DNA of 42,783 nucleotides from UBA4292 sp964648695 (GTDB lineage Bacteria; Bacillota; Clostridia; Lachnospirales; Lachnospiraceae), in contig CAZYLH010000006.1 of NCBI GenBank assembly GCA_964648695.1, positions 1-42,783 of the forward strand. Direction: 5' to 3'. The notes beneath the pieces were generated by a model. It made no database searches, was not told the DNA's origin, and saw only the letters and a program-made list of their open reading frames with translations. The position numbers and the translations under genes are program-made. Shown here in pieces: positions 1 through 7,000 of this stretch. How positions within the stretch are numbered: the stretch's first letter is position 1; each line of letters starts with the position of its first letter.

Positions 1-54
1 AGGACGGTTTCCGATATGCGTCTGACATGGATAAAGGGGCAGAGTTATAAATAA
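1..54 (+). CDS. 3' end of an upstream gene (partial)
   Basis: Frame 1 is open from the window edge to a TAA at 52-54, which would give the last 17 residues of a protein. Frame 3 is also open, to a TAA at 48-50, so the frame is not certain. In either case the stop lies inside or just before the ribosome site of the ATPase gene at 66, which suggests a tightly spaced operon. The product cannot be identified from so little sequence. Confidence 0.3.
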   Translation, partial: RTVSDMRLTWIKGQSYK

Positions 55-65
55 GGAGAGATGTT

Positions 66-2354
66 ATGGCGGTAAAGAAGTTTTTTTTGCATGAGACATT
101 CATGGAAGTATTGCAGACATATGTTTTTGAACAAAGTGATCGGCATATCAAAGGAGAGATTGAATGGGTTCCTTACGGAAAGGAAATTACAATCTGTCCG
201 GAACCAATCACTTTTTTATCAAAACTCGATGATTATTCTAATAATCAAAAGGAATGTCTTTCTGAATTTAGGAAACTTGCGGCATCTTTCCAGCGCGTGA
301 AAATTGAAAAACGCCCGAATGCATTCTGGTTTAATACAACCAAAAAAGGAATCAACCTTCGTCCCGGAATGAATCCGCAGGATGAACCGGCGCCGGTGCA
401 GATGGGCGATACAGCGGTTCATGGGCTGATGGCAGGCCAGACCGGAAGTGGAAAATCAGTGTTGCTTAACAATCTGATTTTCAATCTTCTGGCAGAATAT
501 CCGCCGTGGGAGCTGGATCTGTACCTTGCTGATTTTAAAAAAGTTGAGTTTTCCCGGTATATGAATAAATTTGAAACTCCGCATATCAGCGCCTGTGCTG
601 CAACCAGTGAAATCCGGTATGTGATCAGTATGATCCGGTATATGGTAGAATGTATGAACGCCAGAGAACGGCTTTTTGCCCGGCTTGGTTTCCAAAAGCT
701 TTCTGATCTGAGAGACAGCAGGGAATTGGAGGAATTCGCCCCGATCGTATTGCCGAGGATGCTTCTGATTGTAGATGAGTTCCAGCAGATGTTTCTTGAC
801 GCCAGTCCGAAGGAAGGGGAGCAGATCCGTGATATGCTTACCGCGATTGTGAAAAAAGGCCGTGCAACAGGGCTTCATATTCTATTTGCCAGTCAGGAGA
901 TGAGTAATACACTTTCACGGTCGGATCTGGCGAACTTCAAGATACGGTTTGCCCTAAACTGCAACGTGGGTGTTTCCATGGACGTGATCGGGAATAACGG
1001 CGCCACACGGATACAGAAAGGAACCGTGATCTATAATACTTCAGATGGAACCGCAGAGACAAATGTATTATATAAAGTTCCTTATGTGGAGACAGAAGTT
1101 TCTGAGGGAGATGATTATTCCTATTTTGAAGAATTTCTCGCTTATATGGTGCAGTTCCGCCAGATGTTTTCATTCGGGAAGGCACAGAAATTTTATCAGG
1201 AAGAGCTTCAGTCGCCTTTTTCCCGAAAAGACCGTCAGATAATACGTGAAAATCCTGATTCTGGAAGATTTGACTGTTTTCTTACAAGAAGGATTCCGCT
1301 CTCACTGGAGGAAATTCTGGAACAGATCCGGGAATATAGGAAAGAAACGTTATCTGATAATTCAAATTACTTTGAAGTTTTTACGCTTGGAGATTACGTG
1401 ACATTTTCTAATCTGAGGTATGATATCCAGACACTCTTCCTAGAATATGGCAGGAGCAAAAATATTCTTGCTGTATCCCCGCGAATAGAGGATCTTGCTT
1501 ACCTAGAGAAACTTTTCAGTTATAATTTTATAACGTCTCCCAGAAGAGAGATAACAGGTGTGGATTACCGGCACATTATTTATTCTTTCCAGGCATCAAT
1601 CCGCGGACTTTTCTCTCTGGAGGAGGCGACAGGGCAGGAAAAAGCCATAACAAACCCGGATGAACTGGAAGAGCTTCGTTATCCTGTTGAAAAAAGGCAG
1701 ATGATTTATCATCTCTGTCAGGAATATAACACTCCTTATGAATTTGCGATCGCCAATTTCCGCGCAAATCTGGCGGATGCGGGGCGGAGTGTCTCTGCGG
1801 CGCAAGCAGAAGAAATGGAAGAAAAAGCAGTTGTATTTTTTCGTAAGGTTTTCGGTGGAGTATCTCTGGAAGAACTTCCCGAAGTATGCAAAAGAATTCA
1901 GGAGGATGAGGAACTCGGTGAAGTGGAAAAAGTAACGGCTGCCAATCTCATGACGATGTATACATATCAGAAAAATCCTGTTCAGGCATTTCCGCCAACC
2001 GTGATCTGGCTGATCGGAATTGATTCTGTGGAAAGGATTCCGGAATGGCTGTTTACTGCAATGAAAAACGCGCTGGAACTGAATCTGCTGTTTATAGTAA
2101 TGGCGAATTCTGAATTTGACCAGATCCGTCAGATGGCAAAATGCTGCGATTATCTGTTTGCCGGGGGAAATCAGTCGGTGATTTATGACAGACTTCAAAT
2201 GCAATATACAAAGAAGGAAGCGGATTCCATTGCGCTGGATCTGAATATCCGGAGTATGGAGGAAAACCGAAGTTTCAAGAAATATAAATGCAGTTTTGGA
2301 AAAACGCAAGCGCCGTCGATTCCATTTGATGATATTCTGAGTTGGAAAGCATAG
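66..2354 (+). CDS. FtsK/SpoIIIE-type ATPase with degenerate second domain
   Basis: This 762-residue protein has an FtsK/SpoIIIE-type P-loop ATPase domain. Walker A is GQTGSGKS at residues 124-131 and Walker B is MLLIVDEF, with D237 and E238. The stretch after Walker B (KKGRATGLHILFASQ) is typical of FtsK/HerA motors. The last 330 residues look like a second RecA-like fold: a hydrophobic strand VIWLIGID, then LLFIVMANSEF. No Walker A is visible there, as in the degenerate later domains of type VII secretion EssC proteins. I see no membrane segment and no FtsK gamma domain, so chromosome segregation is unlikely; substrate transport, conjugation or defence are possible. The ATG follows AAGGAGAG by six bases. 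A tiny broken gene lies 22 bases downstream. The ATPase assignment is secure; the biological role is not known. Confidence 0.8.
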   Translation: MAVKKFFLHETFMEVLQTYVFEQSDRHIKGEIEWVPYGKEITICPEPITFLSKLDDYSNNQKECLSEFRKLAASFQRVKIEKRPNAFWFNTTKKGINLRPGMNPQDEPAPVQMGDTAVHGLMAGQTGSGKSVLLNNLIFNLLAEYPPWELDLYLADFKKVEFSRYMNKFETPHISACAATSEIRYVISMIRYMVECMNARERLFARLGFQKLSDLRDSRELEEFAPIVLPRMLLIVDEFQQMFLDASPKEGEQIRDMLTAIVKKGRATGLHILFASQEMSNTLSRSDLANFKIRFALNCNVGVSMDVIGNNGATRIQKGTVIYNTSDGTAETNVLYKVPYVETEVSEGDDYSYFEEFLAYMVQFRQMFSFGKAQKFYQEELQSPFSRKDRQIIRENPDSGRFDCFLTRRIPLSLEEILEQIREYRKETLSDNSNYFEVFTLGDYVTFSNLRYDIQTLFLEYGRSKNILAVSPRIEDLAYLEKLFSYNFITSPRREITGVDYRHIIYSFQASIRGLFSLEEATGQEKAITNPDELEELRYPVEKRQMIYHLCQEYNTPYEFAIANFRANLADAGRSVSAAQAEEMEEKAVVFFRKVFGGVSLEELPEVCKRIQEDEELGEVEKVTAANLMTMYTYQKNPVQAFPPTVIWLIGIDSVERIPEWLFTAMKNALELNLLFIVMANSEFDQIRQMAKCCDYLFAGGNQSVIYDRLQMQYTKKEADSIALDLNIRSMEENRSFKKYKCSFGKTQAPSIPFDDILSWKA

Positions 2355-2376
2355 GCTGAAAAAGAAGGAAACATAG

Positions 2377-2520
2377 ATGGATCCATTGTTCAGAGAGGTG
2401 ACAAACTATAAATAGTTATCCAATGGTGTTGCGAAGCTGGAAGTCGGAGGGAAAAGCCTTCAGGAAATGAAGAACCGAGTGAAGTATGCGAAGGAAGTTG
2501 TAAAAAGAATCAGTCAGTGA
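2377..2520 (+). pseudogene. Small gene interrupted by an in-frame TAG
   Basis: An ATG at 2377 sits eight bases after AGAAGGA and opens a frame that reads MDPLFREVTNYK, then TAG at 2413-2415. The same frame continues for 34 further codons, ending in VVKRISQ at a TGA at 2518-2520. The whole would be a 47-residue, charged, probably helical peptide. A single C-to-T change (CAG to TAG) would explain the break. It lies 22 bases after the FtsK-like ATPase gene and was probably its partner. I do not recognise the family. The second part alone has no good start codon except an internal ATG. Confidence 0.45.
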
Positions 2521-2604
2521 ACTTCTGTAGATGCAGGAATCTTTTTACATGCCAGCTATCATGTACCCTAAATTAATCATGGATTTGTAGTGTTCAATCA
2601 TTTT

Positions 2605-2634
2605 CTCTTGTAGTATGCCAGTACTCTACAAGAG
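2605..2634. other. 9-bp perfect inverted repeat
   Basis: CTCTTGTAG at 2605-2613 is the exact reverse complement of CTACAAGAG at 2626-2634, with a 12-base loop. No T run follows on either side, so this is not a standard terminator. It lies in the 373-base stretch between the ATPase and the zinc-ribbon peptide, which otherwise holds only the broken small gene. It may be a protein site or the end of a decayed element. Confidence 0.45.
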
Positions 2635-2727
2635 GAGTATAACAACGAGAAAAAAGAAGCGTGGGTTTATCCGAGAAAGGGTTTCATAACCCCATCGGTG
2701 CCTTTCGAAGAAAGGCGGTTTATAAAC

Positions 2728-3024
2728 ATGAATAATTTTGAGCTTGTGGTGTTGATTGGTATTTTAGGTTTTGTATTTATTCTTATAAAAAGTGAGATCA
2801 GCGATTCTAAAGAAAGTCGAGAAGCGACAAAGACGTGCAAATGTTGTGGGAATAAAGTTGCATATAATGCGAGTGTTTGTGAATTTTGCGGCAGAAATCC
2901 GGGAAATGGTGGAATGCTTGTTAATGGGCGATTGACTCTTAATTCGCTGGGGAGAATGATTAAATATATGTTGATATTTGCTGTTTTCTTTTTTGTGATT
3001 TGTTTCATATTTGGGGTATTATGA
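2728..3024 (+). CDS. Small membrane protein with a zinc ribbon
   Basis: This 98-residue protein has a hydrophobic segment near its N-terminus (LVVLIGILGFVFILI), a central zinc ribbon CKCCGN...CEFCGR with two CxxC pairs, and a second hydrophobic segment at its C-terminus (MLIFAVFFFVICFIFGVL). I chose the ATG at 2728 because AAAGGCGG ends eight bases before it; an in-frame start at 2698 has no such site. Two-membrane-span zinc-ribbon peptides are common in Firmicutes, but their function is mostly unknown. It stands alone between a broken small gene and an intron-like remnant. The coding call is fairly good; the function is unknown. Confidence 0.6.
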   Translation: MNNFELVVLIGILGFVFILIKSEISDSKESREATKTCKCCGNKVAYNASVCEFCGRNPGNGGMLVNGRLTLNSLGRMIKYMLIFAVFFFVICFIFGVL

Positions 3025-3030
3025 CAGCGA

Positions 3031-3190
3031 TCATGTGGAGGTCTTGAAGCCGCCCAGTAGCGAGAAGGAATAGCTGAAGGCAAGGGTGTCCATCGTGAGG
3101 TGGAATCTGAAGAAAGCCGGATATGGGAACAGACTAACCACGGACAAACCTCTGGTCTGATGAACAGAAATCGCATATGAAACGCATGTA
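3031..3190 (+). mobile_element. Group II intron-like 5' RNA remnant
   Basis: This stretch has no credible reading frame. It carries phrases that, from memory, resemble the domain I region of bacterial group II introns: GTGTCCATCGTGAGGTGGAA followed by TCTGAAGAAAGCC, and later GGTCTGATGAACAGAAATCG. No reverse transcriptase/maturase gene and no domain V-like hairpin follow, so it would be a truncated, inactive copy. The match is from recall of the family pattern, not from a search. It could also be another structured RNA. Confidence 0.45.
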
Positions 3191-3226
3191 AAGGGTAATA
3201 TTTTTATGTGTTTTATTTTAACACAA

Positions 3227-3263
3227 AAGAAGGACCTTGGGATTTTTTTCCATGGTCCTTCTT
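3227..3263 (-). terminator. Terminator of the toxin-antitoxin operon
   Basis: AAGAAGGACCTTGG and CCATGGTCCTTCTT form a 14-base stem with one mismatch around a nine-base loop. On the minus strand the stem is followed by TTTTGTGTT. It lies about 140 bases after the leftward yoeB stop codon, so it most likely ends that transcript. Confidence 0.6.
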
Positions 3264-3303
3264 CTTGTTTGAATTATGCTTTCTTCACAGCCTCAGTCTG
3301 CCG

Positions 3304-3411
3304 GCGCGCCGCTATGCGCACCGCGATTCAGTTGTTGAAAATTTTGCAACAACTGCGGCGGGAGATTGCACGGATTTTGTCTCAAAGCTGTCGGGATATA
3401 GTGGCTTATTT
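3304..3411 (+). pseudogene. Possible amidase-domain fragment
   Basis: In the plus frame this stretch reads RRYAHRDSVVENF followed by ATTAAGDCTDFVSK. The GDCTDFVS string resembles the catalytic-cysteine motif (DCTNFVSQ) at the start of the putative amidase domain Amidase_6. No start codon with a ribosome site precedes it and the similarity ends after about 36 residues, so it would be a small relic. It is more GC-rich than the bases on either side. The motif is short and the match could be chance. Confidence 0.25.
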
Positions 3412-3678
3412 ATCGCCGTAGTGTCCGCGACAGTGAGCAATATAGATACGACCATTCTCCATATGATAGACCAGACGATCTTTGTCATTGATCCTTCGGC
3501 TAAATTCTCCCTGCAGGTCGCCGGTTAGGGGTTCGGGTTTTCCGATTCCTTCCATGCAGCCGTTGCGCTCAATATCCTTTATGAGCTGGTTAATGCGTTT
3601 GATTGTTTTCTTGTCCTGGGTCTGCCAGTAGAGATAATCTTCCCAGGCATCATCAGACCAGATTTTTTCACTCATCAT
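3406..3678 (-). CDS. yoeB: YoeB/Txe-family mRNA-cleaving toxin
   Basis: This 90-residue protein matches the YoeB fold along its full length. The residues that correspond to the E. coli YoeB active site are present: E49 in KPEPLTGDL, R68 in DKDRLVYH, and the terminal H86-Y87 in CRGHYGDK. YoeB toxins cut mRNA at the ribosomal A site when free of antitoxin. Its start codon overlaps the end of the upstream antitoxin gene (11 bases for the first ATG, 8 for the second), so the pair is translationally coupled. No damage is visible. A stem-loop terminator lies downstream at 3227-3263. Confidence 0.9.
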   Translation of the reverse strand: MMSEKIWSDDAWEDYLYWQTQDKKTIKRINQLIKDIERNGCMEGIGKPEPLTGDLQGEFSRRINDKDRLVYHMENGRIYIAHCRGHYGDK

Positions 3679-3937
3679 CCACCTCGATCAGTTCGTGTGC
3701 GGTACCCTTGCCCTCGCGCAGCTCCTGAACAGATTTTTTTACATAGACCATGTTCGATTCGGAGAAAAATGGGTCGGGAGCTTGGGCGATTTCAAACGGG
3801 ATACGTTTTTCGCGTAGAACTGCTTTCACAAAAAGATTAATTGCGGTGGATGTATTTAAGCCGACATTGGAGCAAAATTTGTCAAAGTCGGTCTTATCTT
3901 TCTGGTCTACCCTTGCGGTTAAAGTTGTCAGAGCCAT
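3668..3937 (-). CDS. RelB/DinJ-family antitoxin
   Basis: This 89-residue protein begins with a ribbon-helix-helix DNA-binding segment (LTTLTARVDQKDK, then FCSNVGLNTSTAINLFVKAV), as in the RelB/DinJ family. It has the usual IPFEI stretch and an acidic C-terminal toxin-wrapping tail ending ELIEVDDE. I placed the start at 3937 because AAAGGAGAGG lies just upstream, although the frame stays open to 4015. It should neutralise the adjacent YoeB toxin and repress the operon. YoeB is classically paired with a YefM/Phd-type antitoxin, so a DinJ-type partner is a mixed arrangement. Confidence 0.88.
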   Translation of the reverse strand: MALTTLTARVDQKDKTDFDKFCSNVGLNTSTAINLFVKAVLREKRIPFEIAQAPDPFFSESNMVYVKKSVQELREGKGTAHELIEVDDE

Positions 3938-3971
3938 GAAAACCTCTCCTTTCTGTGTTTTATTTGAGCTC

Positions 3972-4000
3972 ATTATAACACTATCGTATGCGGATAGCAA
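3972..4000 (-). promoter_or_regulatory. Promoter and operator of the toxin-antitoxin operon
   Basis: On the minus strand TTGCTA (3995-4000) and TATAAT (3972-3977) are 17 bases apart. The spacer is overlapped by a dyad, CTATC at 3981-3985 and GATAG at 3993-3997, separated by seven bases. A ribbon-helix-helix antitoxin bound there would cover the core promoter, which fits autorepression. Confidence 0.7.
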
Positions 4001-4137
4001 GTATTTGTGCCACAAAATGCAATTTTGATGTGGTTTTTGCTGCCTAAGGCAGAGTGATCAAAGCGGTTACATCAGAAATATTCTGACTGAGAAAGAAAAA
4101 ATGGGCTCCGGGCGGAGGGTGAAGTGTTATAATAATG

Positions 4138-4167
4138 TTGTAACAAGAGTGGATAATGAGTTATAAT
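4138..4167 (+). promoter_or_regulatory. Probable promoter of the TetR-type gene
   Basis: TTGTAA at 4138-4143 and TATAAT at 4162-4167 are separated by 18 bases, about 80 bases before the regulator's start codon. The rest of the 309-base gap from 3938 to 4246 holds the divergent toxin-antitoxin promoter and nothing else that I can name. Confidence 0.5.
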
Positions 4168-4246
4168 GACCGTGACTCTATGAAGGAAAGAAGGGAAATT
4201 TCTGGTCAAAACGGGAGAATGAATAGACTGGAATGTGGGGATTGCG

Positions 4247-4837
4247 ATGAAAGAAAATAATTGTTTTAACGACATTCTTGAAATTAATCAGACAAATAGC
4301 CAAGATAAAATACTTCTTGCGCTTTTACATTTGCTTTCGGAATGTCCTTTTAACAAGATAAGCGTTTTAGATTTGTGTAGGGAGGCGGACATTTCCAGAA
4401 ATACATTTTACAAATATTTTTCTGACAAGAATGCAGTCCTCGACTACCTTGCTGAAGAAATTCATCTTGCGTACTATCATTATGGATTGAAAAAAGAGAT
4501 GATCAGGGAAAATCCGTTATTTCAAGATTGGTATCATTATTTTAGTTTTTGGTATGAGATTAAAAGCTGGGCAAATGTGTTGGTAAAGAGTGGATTATGG
4601 GAAATGATTTCCCGTCCTACACCGAAGACATATAATATACTCTCGGCAAGGGCTTGGGATCCTTATATAAGCGAGCACTCAGACAGGAAAGAGATGTTGT
4701 TTGAATTCTTAAGCGCAGGATGTGCACAGTTAGTCCGTTCCTGGTGCTTAAATGGCTTTAACAAAACCCCGGAGGAGATGGCAGAGCTGGTTGTCTACAT
4801 CCTCTCCGGAGATTTGAAAAATGCAATAAAACTTTAG
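4247..4837 (+). CDS. TetR/AcrR-family transcriptional regulator
   Basis: This 196-residue protein has a TetR-type helix-turn-helix at about residues 36-62 (ISVLDLCREADISRNTFYKY), followed by the usual FSDKNAVLDYL turn. The C-terminal ligand domain resembles the TetR_C_8-like group found in Firmicutes (DhaS-like regulators). I chose the ATG at 4247, six bases after GGGG, over an in-frame GTG at 4235 that lacks a ribosome site. It is convergent with the metal-exporter gene at 4865-5740 and divergent from the toxin-antitoxin operon. No obvious target lies in the same operon, so the ligand and targets are unknown. Confidence 0.85.
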   Translation: MKENNCFNDILEINQTNSQDKILLALLHLLSECPFNKISVLDLCREADISRNTFYKYFSDKNAVLDYLAEEIHLAYYHYGLKKEMIRENPLFQDWYHYFSFWYEIKSWANVLVKSGLWEMISRPTPKTYNILSARAWDPYISEHSDRKEMLFEFLSAGCAQLVRSWCLNGFNKTPEEMAELVVYILSGDLKNAIKL

Positions 4838-4864
4838 AGAAAATGGAAGTCCCCAGATGGGGAG

Positions 4865-5740
4865 TTAGATTATCAGTTCAATCACCCATCCGCATATAAC
4901 TCCGATGGCATATAAAACGCCGACAATGCAAAAGTTTTCCTTTCGATTGTCGTTAATCTTAAAGAGAACCAGTATTCCAACGCCTGCTCCAACTAAGAGC
5001 CCGCTCATCATGGAGCCAAAGCCAAGTATCCCCTCCAGATAAAGCTGGGTGATAACCACGGAGGAGGCGCAGTTTGGAATAAGCCCCACGATTCCCGCCA
5101 GCAGCTGGGAGATGAATGGTCGGTTATAGATAAGCTGGCGCAGGCTCTCCTCGCCTATAATGTGAAAGAGAATGTTTAGGGCTGCTGAGCATATAAGGAT
5201 AAAGAAAAAGACACTTAAGGTGTGGCGAAGGGCCGGAAAAACAATCCCGTGTGCGTGTTCATTATCGTCATCCCCGTGTTCGTGGCAGTGGCAGCGCTCA
5301 TTTTCACAGATACGGTGGATGTCGATTAAGCGGTGCTTTTTCTTTAGACAATTATAGTAGATAAAGTCCACCAAAAGTCCCCCGATAATTCCGATAAAAA
5401 CCTTTACAAAAAGTGTCCGTATGATAAATGCAAGCGGTGCCTGCTCTGATATGAGAACGGGGAGCATCTCGTCCGATGTGGACAAAAAGATGGCGATTAA
5501 GGTTCCCGGCGTGATAACGCCGCCTGCGTATAGATTGGCCGCCGCAGCGGAAAAGCCGCACTGGGGGACGATACCAAAAAGTCCTCCGGCAATGGGAGCT
5601 AATCTGCCAGCTTTTTTTACCAAAGCTTCTGAGCGGGAGCTGGCCTTTTCCTCTATATATTCCATCAAAAGATAGGTAAAAAACAAAAATGGAAGCAGCT
5701 TAAAGCTGTCGATAAGCGCGTCAAGCAAAGCATCAAGCAT
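4865..5740 (-). CDS. Putative heavy-metal/manganese exporter (ArsP_2-like)
   Basis: This 291-residue protein has about eight to ten hydrophobic segments and resembles the family annotated as putative heavy-metal or manganese exporter (ArsP_2, arsenic_eff). Two halves repeat one motif: GGLFGIVPQCGFSAAA near residue 55 and AGIVGLIPNCASSVVI near residue 215. This suggests an inverted internal duplication with a conserved P-x-C pair at the core. The central loop is metal-rich (ERCHCHEHGDDDNEHAHG). AAAGGAGG precedes the ATG. The substrate cannot be read from sequence; manganese or arsenic are the family suggestions. It has its own promoter, divergent from manA. Confidence 0.75.
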   Translation of the reverse strand: MLDALLDALIDSFKLLPFLFFTYLLMEYIEEKASSRSEALVKKAGRLAPIAGGLFGIVPQCGFSAAAANLYAGGVITPGTLIAIFLSTSDEMLPVLISEQAPLAFIIRTLFVKVFIGIIGGLLVDFIYYNCLKKKHRLIDIHRICENERCHCHEHGDDDNEHAHGIVFPALRHTLSVFFFILICSAALNILFHIIGEESLRQLIYNRPFISQLLAGIVGLIPNCASSVVITQLYLEGILGFGSMMSGLLVGAGVGILVLFKINDNRKENFCIVGVLYAIGVICGWVIELII

Positions 5741-5794
5741 ATAGCAGTCCTCCTTTGTAAATGTAAGTATAATTAAAAGCGGTAAGCTCAGGAA

Positions 5795-5822
5795 ATATTA
5801 TCATAAACTGGGGATTTGTCAA
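5795..5822 (-). promoter_or_regulatory. Promoter of the metal-exporter gene
   Basis: On the minus strand TTGACA (5817-5822) and TAATAT (5795-5800) are separated by 16 bases, about 55 bases before the exporter's ATG. The short leader has no room for a Mn-sensing yybP-ykoY riboswitch. Confidence 0.55.
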
Positions 5823-5851
5823 GGCGAGAAGAGGTGTAAACTCGGTTGGTA

Positions 5852-5880
5852 TGGACAAAAAAATTTTACTGTCATATAAT
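5852..5880 (+). promoter_or_regulatory. Promoter of manA
   Basis: TGGACA at 5852-5857 and a perfect TATAAT at 5875-5880 are spaced by 17 bases. The predicted transcript start is about 25 bases before the manA start codon. Confidence 0.65.
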
Positions 5881-5909
5881 GAAAAACATCAAATGAGAAG
5901 GAGAAGCTT

Positions 5910-6845
5910 ATGAAGGAATTGTTGTTTTTAGAGCCTGTTTTTAAGGAGACAATTTGGGGTGGGGATCGATTAAAAACTGAGTTTAATTATGATATTCCAA
6001 GTGATCACACGGGCGAGTGCTGGGCGATCAGCGCGCACCCTAATGGGGATGGTGTGGTTGCAAATGGCGCTTATAAGGGAGAGAGTCTGTCATCTCTTTG
6101 GAAAAACCACAGGGAGCTGTTTGGAAATTTAGAGGGGGATCAGTTTCCTCTGCTGGTAAAGATAATTGATGCGAAGGATGACTTAAGCATTCAGGTGCAT
6201 CCGGATGATGAATATGCAGCGGCGCATGAAAACGGATCTCTAGGAAAGACGGAGTGCTGGTATATATTAGACTGCGATCCCGGCGCAAAGATCGTGGTGG
6301 GGCATCACGCAAAGAACCACCGTGAGGTGGAGGAGATGATAGGAGAAGGCCGCTGGGATGATTTTATACGAGTTATTCCTATTAAAAAGGGAGATTTCTT
6401 CCAGATTACTCCGGGCACAGTTCATGCCATCAAGACGGGCACGCTGATACTTGAGACCCAGCAGAGCAGCGATATAACATACAGGGTATATGATTACGAT
6501 CGTCTTCAGGACGGAAAGCCAAGGCAGCTCCATATCAAGCAAAGCATCGATGTGATAAAAGCACCATTTGATGCGCAGATACCGGAAGGGGAGACGGTTA
6601 AGATAGGCGACGGAGAGATGACGCAGCTTGTTTTGTGCGAGTACTATACTGTATATAAGGTTACGGTAAACGGGTCAGCCACAATGAAAAACAACCATCC
6701 CTTTTTAAACGTGAGTATCTTAGAGGGGAGGGGGACGATTGACGGCGTTCCTATAAAAAAAGGGGATCACTTTATCATCCCGTCCGGTTATGGTGATATC
6801 ACATGGGAGGGAGATCTCTTTTTAATCTGCTCCAGCGTAAAATAG
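5910..6845 (+). CDS. manA: Mannose-6-phosphate isomerase, class I
   Basis: This 311-residue zinc enzyme interconverts fructose 6-phosphate and mannose 6-phosphate. It has the cupin metal-site motifs of the short Firmicute class: QVHPDDEYA with H97, GKTECWY with E115, and PGTVHAIKTGTLILETQQSS with H172. The opening KETIWGGDRL is also typical. The length matches the bacterial short form of about 310-320 residues. AGGAGAAG lies just before the ATG. It has its own promoter and precedes glgB, with a separate promoter in between. It would supply mannose phosphate for glycan building or feed mannose into glycolysis. Confidence 0.93.
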   Translation: MKELLFLEPVFKETIWGGDRLKTEFNYDIPSDHTGECWAISAHPNGDGVVANGAYKGESLSSLWKNHRELFGNLEGDQFPLLVKIIDAKDDLSIQVHPDDEYAAAHENGSLGKTECWYILDCDPGAKIVVGHHAKNHREVEEMIGEGRWDDFIRVIPIKKGDFFQITPGTVHAIKTGTLILETQQSSDITYRVYDYDRLQDGKPRQLHIKQSIDVIKAPFDAQIPEGETVKIGDGEMTQLVLCEYYTVYKVTVNGSATMKNNHPFLNVSILEGRGTIDGVPIKKGDHFIIPSGYGDITWEGDLFLICSSVK

Positions 6846-6921
6846 GGATTTAAGTTTGGCTATGCTAAGCCGGTATAGGCTTACTAAGGGCGGGAGCAGA
6901 GCGTTTTTTACGAATTATTTC

Positions 6922-6950
6922 TTGTTATTTTGGGCGTTTTCAGGTATACT
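6922..6950 (+). promoter_or_regulatory. Promoter of glgB
   Basis: TTGTTA at 6922-6927 and TATACT at 6945-6950 are separated by 17 bases. The predicted start lies about 45 bases before the branching-enzyme ATG. Confidence 0.55.
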
Positions 6951-7000
6951 TATCATCACAGCATAATCTGGGGAAAATGTAAAAAACACAGGAGGTTTGT

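Noticed and set aside
2377..2520. Programmed TAG read-through or recoded amber codon
   Set aside because: No other gene here uses internal TAG and TAG serves as a normal stop (for example at 2352-2354). A simple C-to-T mutation is a better explanation.
3208..3528. A 106-codon plus-strand frame as a real gene
   Set aside because: It runs through the terminator stem and overlaps yoeB on the other strand, and its start has no ribosome site. Only the short amidase-like part was kept, at low confidence.
4850..4863. Terminator between the TetR-type gene and the exporter gene
   Set aside because: TCCCC/GGGGA gives only a five-base stem and no T run follows on either strand.
5741..5800. Mn-sensing (yybP-ykoY) riboswitch before the metal-exporter gene
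   Set aside because: The leader is only about 50 bases and lacks the paired loops of that riboswitch.
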